Source: Wolfiporia cocos
Lineage: Eukaryota; Basidiomycota; Agaricomycetes; Polyporales; Phaeolaceae
Direction: 5' to 3'
Length of the DNA: 64,000 bases
Assembly (NCBI GenBank): GCA_029448655.1
Contig: JACCLO010000012.1
Location: forward strand, 1,116,001-1,180,000
Of the stretch, positions 54,583 through 64,000 are shown piece after piece. Each line of letters opens with the position of its first letter. The first letter of the stretch is position 1. A model generated the notes under the pieces. The model made no database searches. It worked only from the letters and a program-made list of their open reading frames with translations, and was not told where the DNA came from. Position numbers and translations under genes: made by a program.

Positions 54583-54893
54583 TTTCTCAGGTTCTTAGCT
54601 ATCCGGCCATATATCTTGGCCGTCTCGCTGGCTCTGCAGCTGAACTGTACATGTTCACGTAGCCGGATATACTTCCGTTTATAGATGGATGCTATCCAGG
54701 GAGTATTGTCAGTGGCACAGTGTGACTGCAATGTGAGTCAAGAAGATTGACCCAGCGGCAACAGATCGCCCTATATATTCATGGCTGGAATGATAAATGA
54801 CTGCTCTACTTCTGCTTCGTCAACTCACCATGGCCCATACATTCACTAGTGCGTAAGCTGGGTCCTCTTGGATAAGATGTTTAAGTGCTGATC

Positions 54894-55899
54894 ATGAACT
54901 CAGGAAGAGAATTTCTACGCAGCGATCACCTGTCCGATGAATCGGGTCGCCCCACCGCAAGTCATCGACTGGTGCCCACCGATCCCCCAGACCCAATGCA
55001 ACGAGGGTCCGCAGGAAAAGTGGTAGCCAAGGGCGACGGCGTGGACTGTGAGAGAGATGGCGCACCGCCACGTCGTTGTGGGTGGCCGATGGGCATTGCG
55101 ACATCGGAGGCACATCGACTTATGTTGGCCGAGTCTTTAGGGACACAGGAAGATCAGAACAAGTCGGACGAGCGGCTCAGGAGCAGAGCGCTGAAGGAGC
55201 TGGTGCGCTCATGGGAGGACCGGCTCCAGCTGATCAGTGTCATTGTATGTGGTAATTGATGCGTCAGCTGATGGCGTGTATCAGGCTGACGCCAAGTCGA
55301 TGTAGACGACATTCTTCGCAGCCACTGAGGCGCAGCTACTTGGCTTTACGATGCCTGACGATGACAACAAAAGCAGCAGTGTCCAGCGCGCCGCCGTAGC
55401 TGTTCTTGTTGGTGCTCTCATTGTTCATCTATTTTCGGGTACGCTATTGAATGTCCTCCTCATGCATATATCGAGTTTATAACATACTGGTGCAGCAATT
55501 ATCTCATTCCTTGCAGCATTTTTCTTGATACAATTCCGCCTTGGCGAAGCGAAACGTGCAGAGGAAAAGGTAGAGAAGAACGGCAAAATGAGTGAGGGCA
55601 GTGTCTATGATACACACTCCCGCTCTTCATCCCCAGCCCGAATTTGGTCTGCTAACCCACATATCGAGCAAGTGGGCCCATTCCGTAAACATGGCGGACC
55701 CCCAGACGACTTGTTGGAGAACTGCCACACGATGTGTATTTGGCTCGCCGCAATTGGGTTCATACTCGCACTGGCTGGAGTGCTATGCTACACATGGGCA
55801 CGACTGCCGCGCAGCTCTGGCATTTTTGCCTCTGTTTGCATGGCAGTGTGCTGTGCTGCTGGCCTCGTTGCTGTGCTTTTTTCGCTCTGCACAAAGTGA
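54894..55899 (+). CDS. Four-helix membrane protein of unknown function
   Basis: Predicted exons 54894-55244, 55306-55438 and 55496-55899; introns of 61 and 57 nt; phases agree; 295 residues. The first ~100 residues are soluble, Arg/Asp/Glu-rich and probably disordered. Four hydrophobic stretches follow: RLQLISVITTFFAATEAQLL, a long one from AVAVLVGALIV to AAFFLIQF, CIWLAAIGFILALAGVLCY and ASVCMAVCCAAGLVAVLFSL. A charged, Ser-rich loop lies between the second and third. The conserved-looking WEDRLQL...FFAATEAQLL entry to helix 1 resembles membrane proteins seen in multiple copies in Agaricomycetes, but I cannot name a family or role. The gene appears intact. Confidence 0.75.
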
Positions 55900-56875
55900 A
55901 CATCTAAAGCACTGCTTGCTATACGCATGACGATACCTACATGACGATACATTAATGGCGCATTACACAGAATACTTTTCCCTCGCATTACGGACCTATG
56001 CTGTATTACTTCCTCGCAATACCTATTTACATCGCTAGGCACACATTCACTATGTACCGTGATGGGCATTCATCGTATGCAGACAAAGTGTTATGACAAG
56101 CTTTTATTATGCTTGAGCTACGATACAAACCCAGAGTCGTCGGTATTACAAAACGTTGTTAATTGGGTTGGAGCACTGTTCGAGTGATACTGACCAGGAT
56201 TGAGAATGATAAAGGTTCTCTCATCAGAAAGTGAGCGATGATCGGACACATGCTCTAGCACCGGTGAACGAGACGCTCAGATTTTATTCTACATAGCTTG
56301 GATCCTCCTATCCATGCTCTCCGTCACGATATAGCATATGGCGCTACACTATATATATACACTACCGCACCACAGAGCTCAGTGTTATCAATCTGACTGT
56401 TTTCAGTCAGATCGACGGCACAGAGTGTATCAAGTTACAATGCATGATCAACAAGGATCAGTCGATGGATATGCATATATTATATCCCAAATGTGTTGTA
56501 TCTATCGTGCTACGCATTTTGAGAAGAATGGAACAGAAGGCACATTTGACGCTCAAAACGAAGCGTAGCTGCTCAGCGCTGTCCATGCTCATTTGTCAAC
56601 CTTCACCTCACTGCAGCGGCCTCAGATAATTACGTCGAAGTTAAGCCAATATGAAAGACTGCTTCTTCTTGTCACGAGCGCGTCACGACCATGTGCCATA
56701 ATACTAATAGCTTACAGTCGTTCCCGAAAATAATGTCAAAGTTTTTTTTTGCGCGTCGTCTTGACGCGCCAAAGTTCCGAGCCATCTTCCGGCTCGTAAG
56801 TATGCCGTTCATTTTGTACAAATATTCAAATTATAAACTCGCGACTCAACTATCCTTTTTTGGTAGTCAGAATCA
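55900..56875. other. AT-rich intergenic region, no gene recognised
   Basis: Short frames only and no domain. It lies between the membrane-protein gene and the 3' end of the BTB gene. Confidence 0.55.
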
Positions 56876-57011
56876 TATCACACGTGTGATAATATAATAT
56901 ATACACACGTTCTGTCACTACACTACACACACGTTTCGCGATCGTCTCATTTATACACACACGTTTCATTGTGAGACTACACACGTTTCGGTATACCACT
57001 AAACACACGTT
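56876..57011 (-). repeat. Cluster of ACACACGTT motifs and a 16-bp palindrome 3' of the BTB gene
   Basis: A perfect palindrome TATCACACGTGTGATA (56876-56891) is followed by five copies of ACACACGTT starting at 56903, 56927, 56957, 56979 and 57003, spaced 22-30 bases apart. They lie 30-160 bases beyond the BTB stop codon, so in the mRNA sense they would read AACGUGUGU in the 3' UTR. This could be an RNA-binding-protein site cluster or a simple repeat. Confidence 0.65.
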
Positions 57012-57039
57012 CTGGGATACTGGACATGTATATACAGAA

Positions 57040-58141
57040 TCATTCCATGATACCACCCTCTACAGAGATCGCTTCATGAGCATCTACACAGACAGCTTGA
57101 AGTGCATCCAAGGCCTGGGCGATGAGATCTGCCTCGCCGCTGAATATATTATCGAACTCAATCTGATCAATTGCAGCGCTCCGGCACCTCGGAGTCATCG
57201 CCTTGAGACCAAGCTTCTTTATTTCATCCATTGCCTCCGACATCTTCAAGCGACGGCCTGGATGTGTCGAGCATAACTGCGGCCCTATGATGCGCACCCA
57301 TTCATCCTTCCATGCCCGCACACAGTTGATGTGCTTTTCTTCTGAGCAGGTAGCAATACCGTAAACGAGATGTTTGATGTCAGGTGGCATGAATGCCATC
57401 CGAACGCGAAGATCGCTTATCTCCTGTTGTACGCAGGCGAGCAGGCGGTATGTGTCCCATCCTAGCCAGGTATGATCTGCTTCTGTGAGATCCCTTAAAG
57501 GGATACTCAACAGAGCCGTGAAAGCAGGGCGGACCCAAGCATCGATCTCGTAGACGCGAGCGATTCGCAAACGTAGCGCTGGACGTATCGTGCTCTCGAT
57601 TTGCTGAAAATGGTACGTAGCCCATTCCCTTCCACTGTCGATGTCCCAGAATTTTGATAGCTTCAGGACAGATATCAAGTATTCGAGTTTGTAGGGCGGC
57701 CGTGTCCATCTTATGGCAACAGTACCCTAATCAGGCTGCAGTTTCGTAAGTGATACTTTAACTCACTTTCCGTAGATCCAATCACACAAGTACTGAAACT
57801 CCTTTGCAGTGACTTGCTGCAGGACAATCGGGTCGCTGTCATTGAGGCCGTCAGGGCAGGCTTGGCCCGTTTCCGATGACGTTCTCGGCAACATGCTGAA
57901 CATCTCGCCGAAAGCATTGATTTTTGAAAGGAGAAGGCCAACCTCAAGCCGGAACAAAGTATTTTCAACCTGAGCCAGTCTATCGGTGGTCTGTTTAAGT
58001 GTACCCACATGGAATTCTTACCTGAAATATGTATGCTCCGCTTTTGAAGTAATATTCCGCTGACCTCTGGGCTTGGGAGGATGCTGGCGTGATGCTTGTA
58101 TCCTCTGAGCATGAGCCATTGTTGGAAGAAGTGACATGCAT
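57040..58141 (-). CDS. BTB/POZ domain protein
   Basis: Predicted exons (minus strand) 58141-58022, 57969-57767 and 57709-57040; introns of 52 and 57 nt; about 330 residues, starting MHVTSSNNGSC. The BTB/POZ domain spans exons 1 and 2, with the typical entry YYFKSGAYIFQ/VENTLFRLEVGLL, the INAFGEMFSMLP helix, and IVLQQVTAKEFQYLCDWIY. The third exon carries the helical region seen in fungal BTB proteins (YLISVLKLSKFWDIDSGREW, LTEADHTWLGWDTYRLL). BTB domains dimerise and can bind Cul3, so a role as a ubiquitin-ligase adaptor is possible, though many expanded fungal members are uncharacterised. It shares a ~150-bp upstream region with the divergent integrase-core gene at 58291. Confidence 0.88.
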
Positions 58142-58290
58142 GATATCCAAGAGTCCGGTGAGATGAGCATACAGCCAAGGTCAAGCATTCAAAGATCTCG
58201 TCCCGACGATGACTTCCAAAATGGGAAGGCCCTCTGCCGGTCGTTGCAATCTGCTTAACGTGGACTCTATAACCTCTGCTTGAGCTCACA

Positions 58291-60332
58291 ATGGCTGCAC
58301 TTCCCAACCATTTCCCACCTCTACCAGAGCCTCCAGTACCTACAGTGTGGCCTCCAAATATCCAAAATGCCCATCGTCAGCTCAGTGATGCATATGGACA
58401 TGCGGCTGAACTTGTCCTGCAAGATGACTCAGATCCCCTTCGGCTTAAGTACCATCTTGAAAAGTTGCAGAACTCATCAGTGCTCATCCTGGTTGAGATG
58501 GAACGAGATATTTTGAACAGGGAATTCAATATGAACCTTGGGCCAGATTGGTTTGAAGCAGCGGCAAGTGCATTGGGCTTGCTGATAGCTCGTTTGAGGG
58601 ATACTATCACTGCAGTTACTGGCAGGTAAGACTACTCAACTATGTCGTTGGATGGCCATCTACTATCCTATGATCTAGGGAGAGCTCGAATATCTCATCA
58701 ATTTCAGCAGTCGTTGTTGAGCATACCGGACGGCGGGGTCGTCCCCGCAAGGTTATCGATCGGACACTCCTAGCCGAGGCCATGTCCAATATGAGGAATA
58801 TCAGCATATCAAAACTGTCCCAAGCAATGTGTCTGCACCGGCACACCATCCGACGCTATCTCCGGCTGTATGGACTTGAGCACAAGTTTGCCGACCTATC
58901 AAATGAGGAGCTCGACTTCGTTGTTAGAGCATACAAGATGCGAAAGCCAAACTCTGGCATTCGTTATCTTCGAGGTTTCTTACAGAGCCAGGGATTTCGC
59001 ATGCAAAGATCACGGCTATTTGCTTCTCTTCATCGTGTGGATGGATTAGGACATGCATTGCGCCAGCACCGAGCTATCAACCGGCGAAAATACAAGTCGT
59101 CAAGACCAAATGCGTTGTGGCATTGCGATGGGCATCACAAGCTCATACATTGGGGAATCGTTATTCATGGCTTTATTGATGGATTTTGCCGCACAGTACG
59201 TATCAGCTACCTCGTTGTAACCGGGGCTAAGCTGTACACTGCACCCACAGATTACAGGCCTCCACGCAAGTAACAACAATCGCGCCACTACCGTACTCGA
59301 TGTATTCCTCGAAGCGGTTGATGAGTATGAAGCACCTTCACGAGTACGTGGCGACCGCGGCGGGGAGAATATTGAGGTAGCTGTTTGGATGATCTTACGC
59401 CGTGGAGCAAATCGTGCTTCCTTCATGTGGGGAAGGTATGTATATTTGTGGTTCATGCTGACATCCTACCTGACATGTCTTATAAGTTCTACACATAACA
59501 CACGCATTGAACGGCTCTGGGTTGAAGTGGGCCGTCACTTCTGCAGGGAATGGCGAGCGTTCTTCACCCGCCTCGAGCGTCGCCATCTCCTTGACCGTGA
59601 GAACGAACAGCACCTGTGGTTAATTCATAGGCTGTTTCTTGAGGACATCAATATGGACTGTCACTCGTTTCAGGCCGAATGGAATGCGCACCCAATCTCG
59701 GGTCCAGATACAAACGATCGAAGCCCAAATGTAAGTTAGACTGTGAAAAGCATACACAAGCAATGACTCACAATGCCTCCCTCGATGCGCAGGACCTGCG
59801 ATTGTTAGGTCAGCTGAATCATGGGGTGTATACCGATGATGGTATAGACCTCCATCCTGATGTGCTTCATGAGCACTATGGGACTACAAATCAGCAAGTT
59901 CGCCGGCGGAGAGGCCAGACAGGTGCTGGTCACCCACCTGAAGAGGACGACAACTCTGATGCATCAAATAGCGACAGCGAGACTGATTCGGATCTCGGAA
60001 TTATGACACAAGTTGCTGCAACTCAACACTCCAATATTCGGCACGCAGCCATTCCTGTCCCTTCAAATTCAAATCCGTTCGAAAGTGAAGATTCCGAAGC
60101 GCTGTATTTTGACGCACTTGATCTCATACGGCTCGAGGGAACAATTCCTGCGGGCTTTGGAGCACTACCTATAGAGCATGCATACGAAGCGGAGGAAGTG
60201 ATTCGACTTGGACGGAGAGGCCGGAAGGAGCTTGTTGTTGGGCTACCTGAGCACATATGGCGCCCACGGATAGAGTTGTGGGCACAGGCTGTACACCTAT
60301 TGAATGAGTTTATGTACGGAGATGGGGTTTGA
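58291..60332 (+). CDS. Integrase-core (IS3-like DDE) protein
   Basis: Predicted exons 58291-58625, 58679-59195, 59251-59435, 59487-59730 and 59793-60332; introns of 53, 55, 51 and 62 nt; all phases agree; 606 residues. The protein has a helical N-terminal domain, a basic GRRGRPRK patch, a helix-turn-helix (ISKLSQAMCLHRHTIRRYL), an IS3-like segment (RYLRGFLQSQGFRM...), and an rve-type catalytic core with candidate DDE residues in WHCDGHHKLIHWG, VRGDRGGENIE and NTRIERLWVEV. The C-terminus is acidic. Related multi-copy proteins occur in Agaricomycetes, and the fold is that of eukaryotic IS3-type (IS3EU) transposases. It may be an active transposase or a domesticated derivative; no terminal repeats were located. 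Confidence 0.85.
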
Positions 60333-60453
60333 GAATGAATTGACATACCATGAGCAAGGATGCTGGTGCTAGCTCCATTGTGTCGGTGCTGCCATTGGAG
60401 GGTAGCCTGGCCTATTCTGATCACCATAGGAGGCCGGTGTTCAAGGCTGCAGA

Positions 60454-62095
60454 CTAGGGCCCGGCGTCGGTGCCATGAATGTGAATCCCGGTGTGAAGTG
60501 GAGGCGTATTGTGGGGAGACGAAAGGGAAACACTCATTGCTGCCGACTGGATGTGGGGAATCGAGGGCAATCCTAGGGGTCGCATATTTCCGAGTGACGG
60601 AATTCGTAGGTGCGGCACACTCGAGGAGGGCATCTTCTTGAACGGCGACAACATCGAGAAGGGAGTCCCATTTGTGGTCAGGGAAAGTGCAGAGCTACTT
60701 GAATGCAGTGCGCTCATCGGCTGGCTGGGCACCACCATATGAGAACTACCCGCTCTGGTTGATGGTGTTGCGATTTTGCGCTCGGGGGCCACCACCTTGA
60801 ATGGCGTGTGTGTTTGTTGGCGACCATCACTCGCAGTGATAGTAGTAGTAGCGTAAGTAATGAGGCTCAGCCGATCTTCATCAGTGAGCAGCGACATGTG
60901 GTGGGCAAGGTATCTAGAAGATCGTTAGCTGCAGCAGAAAAGCATCGAACCGGTGCGGCGTACTTGGGCTGGAAGTCATCGACCAGAATGTGGTCCTTCT
61001 CGTCGGGACCCTCTGAGCCGATAGGCAAGGCGTCGTCTTCATCGTACCTCCACCGCTCCACCAATCTCCAGGCACGGTCCTGTGCTTCAACGTCGTTCTT
61101 CATTCGACAAGAAATCTGGTGCAGCCCAAGGATGTGGCATGATCATGCGTCGATCTAGGTGAAGACGACCACCACGGCCATACCGCAAACGACCAGCACG
61201 AATCGCATGCAATGGCTGATCAGGTGTGGTGGAAGCAGAAGAAGATGAGGACGCATTTCGCGTGGCAGCAACCGCCTTCCACAGCTTTGATGCATATGGC
61301 ACAGGGGTGGATTGGTATGGATTCTAGGCATCCGGGTGAGTGCCAGCAATCTTAGGAGACAGCGGATAAACTCACGTCAATCGCATCCTCCCAGTGGTGA
61401 TCCTTCTCCTTGCGCGCGGCCATTTCTTGCTCAATTTGGCTTTGTATTTGTGCCTGTCGCTCCTTTGGCTTAATCTGCAGCTCTGCATGGATGACTGGAG
61501 AATTAGGTTCGCCAAGAGCCTGGAACTTGATTGTGCGACTGCAGGGTTCTACATAAATAGTTATACTGCAGAGAGCACGCAAGAACATACGTTTCGATTC
61601 TGGGTTTCTTGGGTATTCGCTCCTTATCGTGGAACAGTTCTTCGTCGCCCTTGGTGCCCAGAGCTGGGAACTTGCGCTTCAGGTCAGCGAACGTGAAGCG
61701 TTTCTCCCATACGGCTCTCGCTTGCACAGCAGTCTCTCACTTCAGATGTTCGCACTGCAGGACACCCTTAGCCAACCCTCCTGCTGTCACAAGTTCAGCT
61801 TGCAGTCGCAACATCCTGTCGGAATAGGTTGTTCGTTGAGTGCGCGTTTTGTGAACGGCCTTGGTCTCGCGTCTCCGGAAACAGATATATGACTCATTCT
61901 GGTCTCAGTCTTGTCCAACTGTGATCTTCCGTCAGCATGAAGGGACAGGTCAACCAAGTCAACCTTACATTGACAGAGGGTATAATTGGATGTCCTGCGC
62001 ACTCAAGTTGTCGTTCACGCCAGTGTGAGTAGACTGCTTGGGCGTTCGAACTTGTCTTCAGACATTGCAACGGTTCCGAGTCTTGCCTGGTCACC
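60454..62095 (-). pseudogene. EPL1: 5'-truncated, decayed EPL1 (enhancer of polycomb-like) copy
   Basis: Reading leftward from about 62095, pieces match Epl1, the scaffold of NuA4 histone acetyltransferase: AQAVYSHWRERQLE...IIPSVN, NESYICFRRRETKAV, AVWEKRFTFADLKRKFP...DEELFHDKERIPKKPRIE, AELQIKPKERQAQIQ, RLRYGRGGRLHLDRR and AQDRAWRLVERWRYDEDD, then a Ser/Pro-rich C-terminus ending at 60454. The conserved Epl1 N-terminal domain is missing. Lesions include a one-base frame slip just before NESYICF (about 61895), UGA at 61737-61739 where Arg is expected, and a frame slip near 61100. It cannot give an intact protein. The copy lies between the integrase-core gene and the gene at 62263. Confidence 0.78.
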
Positions 62096-62262
62096 TTGAT
62101 GTTTCACCTGCAAATAATACCATCAGCATACAACCGCGACATGACGTTTGTTGCTTGCCACCTATTAGATGGGAGATCGGCATGTCTGATCGAGGTCTGT
62201 CGTGATTTGTCAGCACAGGTCTTGCGTTGACGATTTTTCGCTTCTTGTCTTTCGCTGCATCC

Positions 62263-63818
62263 ATGGCTCAGGAAGGCAGCTCGCATGACTCACACTCAGA
62301 TGCAACCAACGAGGGGGGAACCTCTGGCGGAGAAGCGGCAACATCTACAACACCACCGGTAAGCAAGAGGATAGGCGACCCAATATTGTAACTAACAGAC
62401 AGCTTAGGGGCACTCACATAATGCTCGGGTCACTGCAATCCTGCGCGGATTAACAGGGAAAAGTGCTGGCATTACCACTACAGAAGTCGCAAGAGACGAA
62501 GCAAACCGAACATTTCTCAACAGCGCTAGACGTAAGGCCGTAGGAACGTTGCCGAAGGCCCAGGTGCGTCTGAGAATCATACAAAGATGTGCGCTGCATT
62601 GATCCATGCATCAGATCAAACGCAATGTAGAGAGAACCGTGCAAAAAGGCCGGAAGGGCCGATCAACGGGGCCAGTACGTATACAACTACTCACCGTGTG
62701 GCCCGTTGGTATCAAGGTACGATTATGACGAGCTTCAGGTTATGATAAACTCATTGGTCTTCCAGAATGGCAGCCTCATGCAGGATATCGCACCTTCAAA
62801 ACATGTCCTCGCAAAACTCCGAAACTACGGTCTCGGTGCAATAGATACTACAGATGGCTTCGTCTTCTCGAAAACATGGGGACCTGCCAAAATGCATGCA
62901 TTCTTACGTGAGCAACTGCCACACTTCTTCGAACATCTCGCAACAAAGGATCCTTGGGTATTATCTATTTCCGCTGAGGACGATGATGGAATCAAGAAGT
63001 ATCGGTTACCTTACACTCTGGTTTCACGGTCCAAGCGGAGATTACATGCCGAGACAGGGATTACTCACCCGACGGGCGAGGATTACTACTTCTTCAAAGG
63101 GCGTGACGGGGCATCTTGGCATGAGAGTCAAATCGTCATTGGTGAGTGCTCATATCTCATGGATCTAGACTAGTTAATCATCAGTCTGCAGCCCCACGCA
63201 AGACGATTGAGCCAGAAACATACCACCAATGGGGGAATAATGACAAAACGCCGTACGATTCCGATGACAGTAACTCGCAAGAAACCCCTTCGGAGGATGC
63301 GTATGAGGTTGATGTAGACAATCTGAAAGGAAAACAGCCGATGAGACGTAAAGGGATCAAACGGTGCATTACCTCAGACGATGAAGGCGAGAATATTTTA
63401 GGATCGGGGGTTGATGATGACGACGACAAATTCATCGAACGGGGCTTAGCGTCACGAAGTCCAACACCGCAAGTTCCTCCCATCAAACGTTCACGTATTC
63501 TAGAGGCTGTCGATGGTAAATATATATCTCATCGGTTAAGATGCTCGACGCTGACTTGCTATACTCACAGCCCTTACTGCAACTATGGCTGTGGGTGGGG
63601 GTGCATCTACCTCCACAACTGCTGTTGCTCAACCTGTGCCCAAGCCTCAGGAAGTGATCGACTTGAGCAACGATCTCGCTAGCGATAGCGATAAGACTGC
63701 CGCAGGTGCAGCTAGTCAGTTGGAGGAGTTTACGCGTGCGGACTCACCCGATCTCGCCGAGCTGTTCAGCGATGATCCATGGTCTACTCGCAAGATAGAT
63801 TTCGGTTACAAAAAGTAG
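62263..63818 (+). CDS. Acidic nuclear-looking protein of unknown function
   Basis: Predicted exons 62263-62358, 62408-62563, 62615-62674, 62739-63141, 63192-63515 and 63571-63818; introns of 49, 51, 64, 50 and 55 nt, all in matching phase; 428 residues, starting MAQEGSSHDSHSD. The N-terminus is Ser/Thr/Gly-rich, then basic (VQKGRKGR). A globular-looking central region (about residues 105-240) follows, with LAKLRNYGLGAIDTTDGFVF and WVLSISAEDDDGIKKYRLPY. The C-terminal half is Asp/Glu/Ser-rich with basic clusters (PMRRKGIKRC, PPIKRSR), including EVIDLSNDLASDSD, which resembles a SUMO-interacting motif. No known domain is recognised. The clean six-exon structure supports a real, intact gene. Confidence 0.72.
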
Positions 63819-64000
63819 AGATTGTGTCTGGCAATGCAAAAGACCTTGAACGCGAGAGCCCGCTGAGACGAAGTGTGAGAGCGCCGACGTTTAGCCCTGA
63901 GCGCTGGGCTCTCCCTAAAGGGTTGCGAGGGGTTCGAACCTGAGCAGAAGTTTAAAAAAATGCCTACATAAGGACCGTATACGCACACCCACTTCGCCAT
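63819..64000. other. Window end, no gene recognised
   Basis: On the minus strand, box A-like (TGGCGAAGTGGG) and box B-like (GGTTCGAACCC) sequences occur in tRNA order, but the T-arm does not pair and the 5' end is outside the window, so no tRNA is called. Confidence 0.4.

Noticed and set aside
63906..64000. tRNA-like box A and box B on the minus strand at the window end
   Set aside because: The T-arm does not base-pair beyond two positions and the 5' end is outside the window; could be a SINE head or chance.

Overview
The window is fungal nuclear DNA, most likely from an Agaricomycete (Basidiomycota). Evidence for this: genes with many very short introns (mostly 41-70 nt, GT...AG), a BTB/POZ gene, an F-box/leucine-rich gene family, a membrane-anchored P450, an integrase-core protein of the kind common in mushroom genomes, and three Ty3/Gypsy retrotransposons that carry dUTPase domains. 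I cannot name the species. The region looks like accessory, transposon-rich DNA: about 23 kb is Gypsy sequence, and two core genes (eIF4G-like and EPL1-like) are present only as 5'-truncated copies.

Layout. 1-6.3 kb: a decayed minus-strand Gypsy element (A), cut on its left by an LTR of another element and seemingly inserted into an intron of a plus-strand gene remnant (6.4-6.9 kb). 8.0-11.6 kb: a plus-strand F-box-like gene whose leucine-rich part consists of about 14 near-identical 55-residue units. 12.4-16.5 kb: decayed fragments, an LTR copy and small repeats. 16.6-25.0 kb: a full-length Gypsy element (B), minus strand, with 708-bp LTRs differing at one base and a 5-bp target duplication. 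25.3-25.9 kb: a MITE with a 9-bp target duplication. 27.0-29.9 kb: a fragment and a full copy of the same F-box family, minus strand. 31.2-41.5 kb: an eIF4G-like gene split in an exon by a full-length Gypsy element (C, 32.1-40.2 kb) with identical LTRs. 44.8-45.1 kb: a solo LTR. 45.3-47.0 kb: an intact P450 gene. 47-53.4 kb: AT-rich DNA with no recognisable gene but a foldback element made of two inverted tRNA-like SINE arms (50.0-50.7 kb). 53.4-63.8 kb: a gene island with a small unknown gene, a four-helix membrane protein, a BTB/POZ gene, an IS3-like integrase-core gene, an EPL1 pseudogene and an unknown acidic nuclear-looking protein.

The most unusual biology is in the retrotransposons. 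A and C place dUTPase between gag and protease, while B places it between protease and reverse transcriptase. B also has a complete tandem zinc-knuckle protein frame overlapping the 3' end of pol in another frame. In all three elements every in-frame interruption I found is UGA, most often where Arg (CGA) is expected, and A and B have the UGA at the same RT codon. CpG deamination explains this most simply; UGA readthrough is a testable alternative.

All exon boundaries were inferred by eye from GT/AG signals and frame continuity. No database search was possible, so family names rest on recognised motifs.
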